DNA of 64,000 nt from an uncultured Fulvivirga sp. Its GTDB lineage: Bacteria; Bacteroidota; Bacteroidia; Cytophagales; Cyclobacteriaceae. Position 1 is the stretch's first letter; each line of letters begins with the position of its first letter. Of this stretch, positions 1 to 9,300 are shown piece after piece. The notes under the pieces are model-generated. The model ran no database searches. It was not told the DNA's origin and was given only the letters and a program-made list of their open reading frames with translations. A program made the translations under genes and the position numbers. Location: assembly GCA_947500555.1 (NCBI GenBank), contig CANMSE010000003.1, forward strand, positions 744,001-808,000. The letters are read 5' to 3'.

Positions 1-777
1 GCACTCAAGAGTGAAGTAAATAAGGAATTAGAAGAGTGTAGTTTATCGATTCATCTCATAGGAAGTTCTTATGGAGAAATTCCAGCTGGTTCTGATCATT
101 CAATTGTTGATATTCAAAATCAGCTTGCAGCAGAACGTAGTAGTAGTTTAAAAGATAAAAATAAATTTTCACGACTTATATGGATATCCAACCAGTTAAA
201 TCAAGCTAGCGAAAAACAATTATCATTCATTGAAAATATCAAGCGGGATTTAGCATCTTCTGAAGGAACAGAAATATTACAAACAGCACTTGAAGATTTT
301 AAAAACATCATTAGAGAGGAACTGATAGAAGTTGGTATTGATAAGAAATTTGGCCACGGTTCAGAGGGAAAGAATGGCAAGTCTTCAATTTATCTTTTAC
401 ATGATAAACTAGATGCTAAAAAGATAGAGCCTATTAAAAAAGCCATTGAAAAGGCTGGATATTCCGTTCTCACACCTGTATTTGAAGGAGAACTGTTAGA
501 ATTAAGACAGCAGCATATTAATAACCTCCGACAATTTGATGCAGCTGTTATTTACCAAGGAGATGTAAACAATCAATGGGTGAGAATGAAGCTTTTAGAT
601 TTATTAAAAGCACCAGGTTTTGGAAGAAGAAAGCCAATAAAAGGTAAAGCTATAATCAGCAACAGAGAAGATAAGCTTGATATAAGTGCTTATAAAAATT
701 ACAATGTAGCCCTAATTGATGGTAACGAAAAAGCTACCATGGATTCATTAAAGGGCTTCTTAGAAGAATTAAACTAG
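1..777 (+). CDS. DUF4062 / TIR-like effector-type protein, 3' part
   Basis: The reading frame is open from base 1, so the 5' end lies outside the window; 258 residues are visible. The first ~45 residues (SLSIHLIGSSYGEIPAGSD and following) look like the end of a DUF4062 domain, a family found fused to STAND NTPases and signalling domains. After a helical linker (~50-115), residues ~130-258 form a Rossmann-like alpha/beta unit starting SSIYLLHD that resembles TIR-like domains in DUF4062 proteins. The stop is 7 nt before the nSTAND1 gene, so the two are almost certainly co-transcribed. I infer a cytoplasmic effector or adaptor partner of the NTPase. A catalytic glutamate of NADase-type TIR domains cannot be assigned with certainty. 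The ATG at 580 is internal and not a separate gene. Confidence 0.7.
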   Translation, partial: ALKSEVNKELEECSLSIHLIGSSYGEIPAGSDHSIVDIQNQLAAERSSSLKDKNKFSRLIWISNQLNQASEKQLSFIENIKRDLASSEGTEILQTALEDFKNIIREELIEVGIDKKFGHGSEGKNGKSSIYLLHDKLDAKKIEPIKKAIEKAGYSVLTPVFEGELLELRQQHINNLRQFDAAVIYQGDVNNQWVRMKLLDLLKAPGFGRRKPIKGKAIISNREDKLDISAYKNYNVALIDGNEKATMDSLKGFLEELN

Positions 778-784
778 TAGAGTC

Positions 785-3700
785 ATGAATGAAGTACTAG
801 ACGAGATGAATTCCGATTCACCAGAAATCAAAAAAAAGGTAGATAATCCATTTCCAGGGTTACGCCCTTTCAAAATTGAAGAGAGTCATCTTTTCTTTGG
901 TCGAGAGGGCCAGAGTGATGAGGTACTCCTGAAATTATCCAAGCATCGGTTTGTTGGTGTTATAGGTCCTTCTGGTAGTGGTAAATCTTCATTTATATAT
1001 TGTGGGGTACTGCCCATTCTATATGGTGGCTTTCTAACCGACACAAGTCCTAACTGGGAAGTCGTAGTAACTAGACCTGGAGCTGGTCCGATAGATAATC
1101 TTGCGGAATCTATCGTATCAAAAGACCCCTCCTACCAGGCCGCTGATGATGAGGAGAAAAAGATTAAACGTACCATCATCACCACTTTGCTTCGAAGTAG
1201 TTCTTTAGGTTTAGTCGAGGCTGTACTGCAGTCGCGAAGATCTGAGGATAAAAATTATCTAATACTAGTCGATCAGTTTGAAGAGCTCTTCCGATTCAAG
1301 GATAGTGATGAAGCCTCAGCTGTGGATGAAACACTAGCTTTCGTTAATTTGCTAATTGAAGCAGTAAATTATTCTGATGTTCCAATTTATGTGGCCATCA
1401 CAATGCGTTCCGATTTTATTGGTGATTGTGCACAGTTCCCTGACCTGACCAAAAAAATTAATGACAGTCATTATTTGATTCCTCAAATGACTCGTGATCA
1501 GAAAAGACGAGCCATTGAAGGGCCTGTTGCTGTTGGACAATCTAAAATTGCTCAACGATTGACACAACAATTATTGAATGACTTAGGGGATAGCAGTGAT
1601 CAATTACCCATTTTACAGCATGCTCTCATGCGTACATGGTCCTACTGGTCCCGATATCGAGACCATGAAGAGGAACCGCTAGATATTAAGCATTATGAGG
1701 CTATTGGTACGATGTCTGAAGCCTTATCTATGCATGCTAATGAGGCTTATGATGAATTGACCGATGACCAGAAGCTCATTTGCGAATCTCTATTCAAAGC
1801 AATTACAGAGAAAAGAGGTGAAAATTTTGGCATCAGACGTCCCACACGATTAGGTGAAATTGCAGCTATCGCGGATGTATCGGAAGAAGAAGTCATTGAG
1901 GTTATTGACAAATTTAGAGATCCAAGCAGATCGTTGTTAACACCTGCACATACAGTCAGTCTGCATTCAAAATCAATGATTGATATCTCTCATGAGAGTT
2001 TGATGCGAATTTGGGTTCGGTTAAAGAACTGGGTGGACGATGAAGCCGATGCTGTACAAATGTATCTGAGACTCTCAGAGGCAGCCGCGATGTATCAGGT
2101 AGGAAAAGCCGGATTATGGCGACCACCGGATTTGCAGTTAGCATTGAACTGGCAAGCTAAGCATCGCCCTACGCTGGTTTGGGGTCAACGGTATCATCCG
2201 GCTTTTGAGCGCACGATGATATTTTTGGAGTATTCCAAAAAGGAGTTTGAGACCGAACAGCGTATTAAAGAACTCCAGGCTAAGCGAAGGCTTAGAAATG
2301 CACGTATTGTAGCATTAGTATTAGGCGCAGCAACTGTAATTTCATTAGGTTTCTTAATTTATGCATTTATTCAAAAAGCTGTGGCGGATGAAGCAACTCA
2401 GCAAGCCATAGTAAATGCTAATTTGGCGGAAGAAAATGCTATAACAGCACAAAAAAATGCCGATGAAGCCAATGAGCAAAGGCTCATTGCGGAGCAAAGA
2501 GAAGCTGATGCAGTGGAGGCAGAGGCTTTGGCTAAAGCTGCTGAGAAAAAAGCTGTAGACGCCCTAAACGAAGCGGAGATTCAAAAACAGCGTGCTATTA
2601 GAGGTGAAGCTGCTGCCACGCAAAGTGCAGAAGAGGCACGAATAGCACAAAAACGAGCAGAAGAACAGAGACAAATAGCTACGGAGCAAAAGACTGAAGC
2701 TCAACGACAAAAAGAAGCCGCTGACCAGTTGAGAATGTTAGCCATTGGTAAATCTATGGCAATTAAGTCAACTCAATTGCGCAAAGAGCAAAAAGAACTC
2801 AAGGGACTTCTTGCTCAACAAGCCTATGTCTTCAATAGAGACAATAAGGGTGATAAATATGACAACGACATATTTAATGGACTTTATAAAGCAATCAAAG
2901 TTTTGAAAGACCCACTTGTTGATAGCTTAGGAGGACACAGTAAGGGAATTCGAGCTGTTACTTCTTCCACAACAGGCAATCTTATATTTACTTCAGATAC
3001 TCAAGGAAAAATTTTAAAATGGTCTATTCAAGGCATAAATAGAGTATCAAATCCTATCATTGAAGCTAGACCATATCATCTTATACGTAGTATGGACGTT
3101 ACTTCTGACAACTCCAAAATTATTGCTGGGGGTGAATATCCAAAAGTCAATAAAAAGTCTTATGTAGAAGTTTTTGACGTTTCTACTCTACAAATGAATC
3201 AATTGTCTGGTTTTGACGAGGATGTGTGGAATTTGATTATTTCTCCTGATGACAAATCATTTATAGCGTTAGATAATGCTGGACGATCAATTAAAAAATC
3301 TGATTTCAAGACAGTGAATAAAGTGGTTAGCACATCGGTTCGTATCAATGATATTGCACTGTCTGAGAATGGTGATTATATAGTAGGTGCAGGCAACAAC
3401 GGTAAAGTCTATCTATACGATATCAAAAATGGATACGCTGAGTCAGTCATCCATGATAACAAAACCAAAATCCTGAATATTGCTATTAGCAAAAATAATA
3501 CTGTGGCCTTAGGTGATGAGAAGGGGTTGATCAAAGTCTTTAAACTATTTGGTAACACTTCGACTACACGATTAGTAGGGCATAGTTCTCCTATTGAAGA
3601 TTTGAAATTCAGTACTGACGGAAGGTTCTTAGCTTCTGCCGCCAGAGATAAAACAGTCAGATTATGGAATCGGGAAAATCTGACTGCTCAGCCAATAACT

Positions 3701-3934
3701 TTGGATGATCACCCTGATTGGGTTTTTACCTTGGCTTTCAGTCCTGACAATTCACAAATTCTTGCTGGCACAAAAGAAGAAATAGTAAGAGCCTGGCCTA
3801 CAGATATTGAAGTCATGGCAGATAAGATATGTGGAAAAATTGATGCAAATATGAGTCAAGACGAATGGGACACTTATGTTGCCGAAGATATTGATTATGA
3901 GAAAACATGCGAGCAATATGCTGAAGGACAATAA
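785..3934 (+). CDS. nSTAND1 NTPase with TM segment, coiled coil and WD40 propeller
   Basis: This 1049-residue protein begins with the nSTAND1 signature (NPFPGLRPF, residues 21-29; FFGRE, 37-41). Walker A GPSGSGKSS is at 61-69 and Walker B LILVDQFEEL at 159-168. A winged-helix/helical part runs to ~480. One membrane segment (~506-530) follows an Arg/Lys-rich stretch, which predicts NTPase in the cytoplasm and the C-terminus in the periplasm. Residues ~530-655 are a heptad-rich Ala/Glu/Lys/Gln coiled coil. From ~715 to 1008 there are about seven WD40-like blades, the last two the most canonical (LVGHSSPI; VRLWN). Family knowledge: STAND proteins are signal-gated switches that oligomerise on ligand binding. 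The context suggests it couples surface proteins encoded downstream to the DUF4062/TIR-like protein upstream. Such proteins are sometimes mislabelled Hat/HatR or WD40 repeat protein. Confidence 0.88.
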   Translation: MNEVLDEMNSDSPEIKKKVDNPFPGLRPFKIEESHLFFGREGQSDEVLLKLSKHRFVGVIGPSGSGKSSFIYCGVLPILYGGFLTDTSPNWEVVVTRPGAGPIDNLAESIVSKDPSYQAADDEEKKIKRTIITTLLRSSSLGLVEAVLQSRRSEDKNYLILVDQFEELFRFKDSDEASAVDETLAFVNLLIEAVNYSDVPIYVAITMRSDFIGDCAQFPDLTKKINDSHYLIPQMTRDQKRRAIEGPVAVGQSKIAQRLTQQLLNDLGDSSDQLPILQHALMRTWSYWSRYRDHEEEPLDIKHYEAIGTMSEALSMHANEAYDELTDDQKLICESLFKAITEKRGENFGIRRPTRLGEIAAIADVSEEEVIEVIDKFRDPSRSLLTPAHTVSLHSKSMIDISHESLMRIWVRLKNWVDDEADAVQMYLRLSEAAAMYQVGKAGLWRPPDLQLALNWQAKHRPTLVWGQRYHPAFERTMIFLEYSKKEFETEQRIKELQAKRRLRNARIVALVLGAATVISLGFLIYAFIQKAVADEATQQAIVNANLAEENAITAQKNADEANEQRLIAEQREADAVEAEALAKAAEKKAVDALNEAEIQKQRAIRGEAAATQSAEEARIAQKRAEEQRQIATEQKTEAQRQKEAADQLRMLAIGKSMAIKSTQLRKEQKELKGLLAQQAYVFNRDNKGDKYDNDIFNGLYKAIKVLKDPLVDSLGGHSKGIRAVTSSTTGNLIFTSDTQGKILKWSIQGINRVSNPIIEARPYHLIRSMDVTSDNSKIIAGGEYPKVNKKSYVEVFDVSTLQMNQLSGFDEDVWNLIISPDDKSFIALDNAGRSIKKSDFKTVNKVVSTSVRINDIALSENGDYIVGAGNNGKVYLYDIKNGYAESVIHDNKTKILNIAISKNNTVALGDEKGLIKVFKLFGNTSTTRLVGHSSPIEDLKFSTDGRFLASAARDKTVRLWNRENLTAQPITLDDHPDWVFTLAFSPDNSQILAGTKEEIVRAWPTDIEVMADKICGKIDANMSQDEWDTYVAEDIDYEKTCEQYAEGQ

Positions 3935-5006
3935 GTTATTTTTTACTTTCTTATTAGTAGCCCTAGGCAGCTGGTTTTTCGCTATTGATTCACAAGCTCA
4001 AACAGCCTGTGCACAAACGCTCAGACAGGCAAGAACTGTATTTGATGAGGGTAGGATTCATGAACTAGAAAAAAGACTTTCGGACTGTATAGAAAGTGGT
4101 TTTAACGATGAAGAGAGAACAGAGGCTTATCGTCTACTAATACTTTCATTCATATACCTGGATGAAACTGCAAAAGCAGATGCTGCGATGCTGGCACTGC
4201 TAAAAGATAATCATGGATATGCTGTAAATCCAGATGCAGACCCTGCCGAGTTAATTAACCTGTATAACACTTTCAGGCATGACCCCATTTTCTTTTGGGG
4301 CTTTAAAGTAGGTCCTAATACCACGTTCGTGAATGTTCAAAAAGCTTTTGGCGTACACAACGTTAATGGCAGCAGCAGCAGTTACTCGAATAAAGTCGGA
4401 TTTGAAGGAGCTCTTATGGCCGAAAAAACCTTTGGTAGACTTACTGCTCATTCTGATATTGGTTACTACATTAATTCTTTTGATTATAATAACACATTTT
4501 TCATTGCAGCAGATGGAAGTGCTTTGATAGATCATTTATCTACAGAAACACAGACATCTCTGGGACTATCACTTATGGCTCAATATCGGCTTTTTAAAGT
4601 CGAAGAAGAGCAGAGAAAGTCGAAATTTGAAAAATGGAATCCCTACGTTGGGCTAGGTGCCACGCTAAGATATCTTCTAGGGAGTGAGCTTGCCGCAGAT
4701 ACTAAAAGAACTGGTGGAGCTTCAGCAGACGGTGCCAACGAAGATTTAATCGATTTGGAATTTAGAAGAAATCTAAATCCTACCATAGACTTGGAAATTG
4801 GATTCAAGAGAAAAATTGGACTCAGTTATTTTTTATTGAGTGCAAGATATAGCTATGGGCTTCTAAATATTACAGATAGAAATTATGACTTCGGTCGTCT
4901 TTCTACTTTTTACGGATGGGCCGCTAACGATATAAATGTCCATGCATTCAGCATTTCTGCTGGGATTCTAATTCCTAAATACTCTCCTAAAAAATTGATT
5001 AAATGA
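3918..5006 (+). CDS. Outer-membrane beta-barrel protein with helical N-domain
   Basis: The ATG at 3918 gives a clean signal peptide (MLKDNKLFF...SQAQ) and overlaps the preceding gene by 17 nt; in-frame starts at 3876 and 3897 would add a charged extension. The mature N-part (~28-115) is helical and TPR-like, with alternating charged helices, and ends near DPIFFWGFKVGP. The rest (~120-362) is a run of amphipathic strands rich in aromatic and glycine residues, as in PorT-like Bacteroidota outer-membrane barrels. No catalytic motif is seen. Translational coupling to the NTPase gene and an ATGA overlap with the next lipoprotein gene place it in the same functional unit. I infer an outer-membrane anchor or conduit. 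The barrel call is firm; the role is not. Confidence 0.75.
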   Translation: MLKDNKLFFTFLLVALGSWFFAIDSQAQTACAQTLRQARTVFDEGRIHELEKRLSDCIESGFNDEERTEAYRLLILSFIYLDETAKADAAMLALLKDNHGYAVNPDADPAELINLYNTFRHDPIFFWGFKVGPNTTFVNVQKAFGVHNVNGSSSSYSNKVGFEGALMAEKTFGRLTAHSDIGYYINSFDYNNTFFIAADGSALIDHLSTETQTSLGLSLMAQYRLFKVEEEQRKSKFEKWNPYVGLGATLRYLLGSELAADTKRTGGASADGANEDLIDLEFRRNLNPTIDLEIGFKRKIGLSYFLLSARYSYGLLNITDRNYDFGRLSTFYGWAANDINVHAFSISAGILIPKYSPKKLIK

Positions 5007-6271
5007 AGAAACTCTTATCTGTAGTTGCTTTTTTGACAATTCTAATACCCACATTTTTTGTCAGTTGTAATGATGAAACAGATGCGGGTCCTGGTGAGTC
5101 CGATTCGTTTATCAAGTTGTTTGGTAGTCAAAATGGTGAAGAGGCAGCGGATATGCTCGTCAATGCGGATGGTAGCCTTATACTTCTTGCTACCCAAGAA
5201 ATAATATTAGAAGAGACAATCTTTAAAATTAAAGTGATTCATACTGATGAACTTGGTAATACAATATGGGAAACGGCATACCCGCAAGGGGGATCAGAAG
5301 ATATTAGTATAAGTTATAAAGCGGGTTCTGTAATTTCCTCCCCTGATGGTTACTTAATAATCGGAGAAAGTATAAATGCGGACAACCAAAGCAGCGTCAT
5401 CATCTTACAATTAAATCAACTAGGAGAACTTACTAATTCAACTGAATTTGCAATTAACAATGGCAATACAGCTATTAGAGGTATTGATTTAGCTTTTAAT
5501 TCAAATAATGAGATAAAAGCAACTGGTCGCGCTGATTCCGTTGGTAATAACATTTGGGTAGGTACATTCAGTAGTGATTTAACTTATCAGGAAGATTGTT
5601 CATTCTTTTATGCTGCAGCTTCTTCTAATCCAGAAGTATTAAAATCGACTTATATTACTGCCAATGATGAAATAGTCTTTGGTATTAGTGGTTTTCAAAC
5701 TGAAGGAAATAGACAAAATGGAAGATTGGCCAAAGTGCCTTCATGTCAGCCTATACCTCTTTCGAGTCCGTTTATTGCTACTTCTGCTGCATCAAACTCC
5801 ACTGACTTTACAACAAGTTTCATTGCCAAGGCACTTTCGGGTTTTGTATTGGTAGGCACAACGAATCCAGAAAGTGATACAGATATATTTTTGGCCAGAG
5901 TGGATGATAATGGAGTGCTACAGGATGACGCTCCTATTCTATATAGAGAATTAGAAGTTGATGGAATACCATTCGTTTTAGACTCCGATGACGAAGGTTT
6001 TAGTGTTACACAGACAGCAGATGGAGGCTTTTTAATAGGTGGTTCATCAGAATCCAATAGTGATGATGGTGGTAGTGACATCTTCTTGATCAAAACCGAT
6101 TTTAACGGAAATGTTCAATGGAGTCGGTTTTATGGAGACCAAAATGATGAGGAAGCTAATGTTTTATTGCAGGCCCCTAATGGTGGCTTCTTAGTATTAG
6201 GTACAACAGAATTTGGAGGGATCAACACCCTCATATTGATAAAAACAGACAGAACAGGAAACGTCAACTAG
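5003..6271 (+). CDS. Lipoprotein with beta-propeller-like repeats
   Basis: A type II signal peptide ends at a lipobox (FFVSC, Cys22), followed by acidic residues (NDETD). The remaining ~400 residues are repeats of ~45-60 residues of the form GG(F/Y)L-hG-hhhhhhT-D-GN-hW, seen at VTQTADGGFLIGG, IKTDFNGNVQWSRFYG and APNGGFLVLGTT. These repeats are frequent in secreted Bacteroidota proteins and are expected to form a propeller. The ATGA overlap (5003-5006) with the barrel gene implies coupled translation. It probably sits on the outer membrane, possibly surface-exposed, and may bind the barrel or the giant protein encoded next. The ligand is unknown. Confidence 0.7.
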   Translation: MKKLLSVVAFLTILIPTFFVSCNDETDAGPGESDSFIKLFGSQNGEEAADMLVNADGSLILLATQEIILEETIFKIKVIHTDELGNTIWETAYPQGGSEDISISYKAGSVISSPDGYLIIGESINADNQSSVIILQLNQLGELTNSTEFAINNGNTAIRGIDLAFNSNNEIKATGRADSVGNNIWVGTFSSDLTYQEDCSFFYAAASSNPEVLKSTYITANDEIVFGISGFQTEGNRQNGRLAKVPSCQPIPLSSPFIATSAASNSTDFTTSFIAKALSGFVLVGTTNPESDTDIFLARVDDNGVLQDDAPILYRELEVDGIPFVLDSDDEGFSVTQTADGGFLIGGSSESNSDDGGSDIFLIKTDFNGNVQWSRFYGDQNDEEANVLLQAPNGGFLVLGTTEFGGINTLILIKTDRTGNVN

Positions 6272-6309
6272 TTTCCCCTGAAAATATATTATTCTATAGT
6301 TTAAGATTT

Positions 6310-6323
6310 TATCGTTAACGATA
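6310..6323. promoter_or_regulatory. Perfect 14-bp palindrome at the giant gene's start codon
   Basis: TATCGTTAACGATA is a perfect palindrome whose last base is the A of the ATG at 6323. It lies in the 51-nt gap after the lipoprotein gene, next to an AT-rich stretch (TATAGTTTAAG near 6295) that could be a weak promoter. It could be an operator, or a short hairpin sequestering the start. No known regulator motif is recognised. Confidence 0.35.
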
Positions 6324-9300
6324 TGAAAGGCTTTTTTCAAAGATTTACATTTATACCCTTAGTTTTTTTTCTATTTAGAGGTTTTTGTATTCAGGCTCAG
6401 ATTCATGTTGAAGATTTTGAAGATGGAGTAGGGTATACAGCAGTTGAAATTGATGCCGATGCTGATAATTTTTTTCAAAGAAAAGCGGCCAATGATGCTG
6501 AAATAGATCAAATAGCTAACCCTGTGGACGGTGTAGAAGGAACTTCGCTATGGGCAGTTGGAGGACTAGGTTCGACAGAATCATCCTTAACCATAGACGA
6601 TATTAATATATCCGGCTACAGTTCGCTAAACATTGATATGCTCATTGCTGCCAATGAAGCTTCCGTCTTTGAAATTGCAGATTATTTGATATTAGAAGTT
6701 GATTTTGATAATTCCGGGAGCTATACCATAGTAGGAGCGTTTTATGGAGTAGGGAATCCTGATACTCGATTTAGACAAGATGCGGACTTATCCGGAGCTA
6801 GTGCTAATGATAATATTTCATTCAACCTTTCAGAAATGTTAACCAACAAGAATTTTACAATTGCTGGTACAGGCACTTTACTGGATATTAGAATACGTGT
6901 TTTAAATAGTCAAACACAAGAACAGATTGTTTTTGATAATATTCGTCTAAATGGAACATTAAATGAGTCTTCTTTTACCCCAACGGACGGTTCAATTATT
7001 GGCCCTACATTATCTAACCTGTCCATTACCTATCCAGAAAATGTGGTAGCAGGGTCTGCCGGTACACTTACCTTGACAAGAACAACTGGTGGCGCGGCTT
7101 CAAAAGCATGGGACATAGCCGTAGCAGGCGTTGGGAATGCTGGAGATTTTAGTGGGTTTGGTACGGGTACAATTACATTGGATTTATCTAATGACGGTAT
7201 CACAATTGCTGATGGTGATGTGTTTGAAGTAGATTTAGATGCGGGTATTTTTGAAAGTGCTGGGGGCTCCCCTACTGCTGCAATAGTCGGCTCTACAGAT
7301 TGGAGCTTTAGTATTGATGGTGTTGCTCCGGTTTTTTCAGCTGTTGCTCCTACTACAAGTTCCGAAGTAAATAGCACCCAGGTATCCTATACCCTGGATG
7401 AGAATTTAGCATCAGGGACAATAACATTTACCAGAACCGGAGGTACAGCAGATGGAAGTTCACCTCACGTTGTCAATTTGACTGGTGGCGAATTAACTTC
7501 CGGAACGAAAACAGATATCACATTAACCAATAACCCTACTCTGGTTGATGGAACCATTTATACCGTTGAATTTGATGGTGAAGATGCCGCTGGCAATACT
7601 GCCACTACAGTTGCCTCAACTGGCGTTACTTATGACTTTAGCGACCCTACTATTTCTGCTGTTGCTCCTACTACCGGCTCCTTCATAAATGGTACAGAAG
7701 TATCCTATACGCTAGATGAGAATTTAGTATCGGGGACAATAACATTTACTAGAACAGGTGGTACTGCAGATGGTAGTTCTCCACACATTGTAAGTTTGAC
7801 AGGAAGTGAGTTAACCTCCGGAACAAAAACGGACATAACTTTAACCAATGATCCGGCTCTTGTTGATGGAACCATTTACACCATTGAATTTGATGGTGAA
7901 GATGCCGCTGGCAATACAGCCACTACAGTTACATCAACAGGTGTTACTTATGACGTTACAGATCCAACTATTTCTTCTGTCGCTCCGGCTTCCAGCTCTA
8001 CCGTAAATTCTACAGAAGTAACCTATACGCTAGATGAGAATTTAGCCTCTGGGACAATAATCTTTACCAGAACCGGAGGTACAGCAGATGGTAGTTCTCC
8101 GCACACTGTAATTTTAACAGGAAGCGAGTTGACTTCTGGAACAAAGACGGATATCACGTTAACCAATGATCCCACCCTGGTTGATGGGGCTATATACACC
8201 ATTGAATTTGATGGAACAGATCCCGCTGGTAATACTGCAACCACAATAACCAGTACAAACGTGACTTATGACTTTACACCTCCTGGAGTAACTAATATAG
8301 AAAGACAAAGCCCTACCAGCAGCCCAACTAACGCAGATCAGGTATTTTGGGATATTACATTTGATGGCGTAGTATCGAATGTTACTGCGGATGACTTTAA
8401 TGTCTCGGGCACCACAGCAGACATTGATCAGGCTATCGATCAAGGTGGTAATGTATATAGATTAAGGGCTTCCGGAGGAAATTTAGCGGGATTAAATGCC
8501 ACTATTACGTTGCAATTGGCAACAACAGATATTCAGGACGCAGCAGGTAATGTATTACCAAACATTACACCAAGTGCAACAGACGAAAGGACTTTTGTAA
8601 TAGATAATAACGGGCCGGCATCAACTGCTACCTACAGTTTTAACAGAATTGCAAACGGCTCTGTTCAGACTATTACCCTTGATTTCGGTGAGTCTTTAAC
8701 GGGTACACCGCAGATTTCAATAAATGGTAGTACAAGCGGAAATATAGTTAATTCTCAACCAATGTCAGGTGGAGCACAAATATGGACTTATAACGCGGGC
8801 TCAACCTGGGCAGTTGAAGAAACCTATACGATTACTGTTTCAACCGCTACCGATGCAGCTGGAAACTCTATTGATACAAGTCCCTCAAATGATACGTTTG
8901 TAGTAGATAATACTGCTCCACAAGCTACAGTAAACCCAGGTTCAAATCCAATATTCACTGGTAACCTAGTTCAAGTTATAACAGTGGATTACGGTGAAGA
9001 TATGAACACTTTAGGTAGTGGCCCCACTATTACTTTTTCGGGAGGTGCTGCTTTCACCAGTGCAGGAGATGGCTCCTGGACTGACTCCGATACCTGGACT
9101 GAAACATTTAATAAGACTGGAGCTCCTCAAGAAATCAGTGCGGTGATAGCAGTTGTTGCGGACGGTAGTGGAGCAACTGATCTAGCTGGAAATAGTGATT
9201 TGGGAGATGATTCTCCTTCATTTGTGGTAGATACTCAACGACCTACTTTAGGAACCCCTCAATATTTTCCAAATGCAGGTGCCTCCAATGATAACCGTGA

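Noticed and set aside
580..777. A separate 65-residue gene
   Set aside because: The same frame is open from base 1 with coherent domain content, so the ATG is internal.
7341..8294. CRISPR or transposon-like direct repeats
   Set aside because: The 318-bp repeats keep one coding frame and encode whole Ig-like domains.
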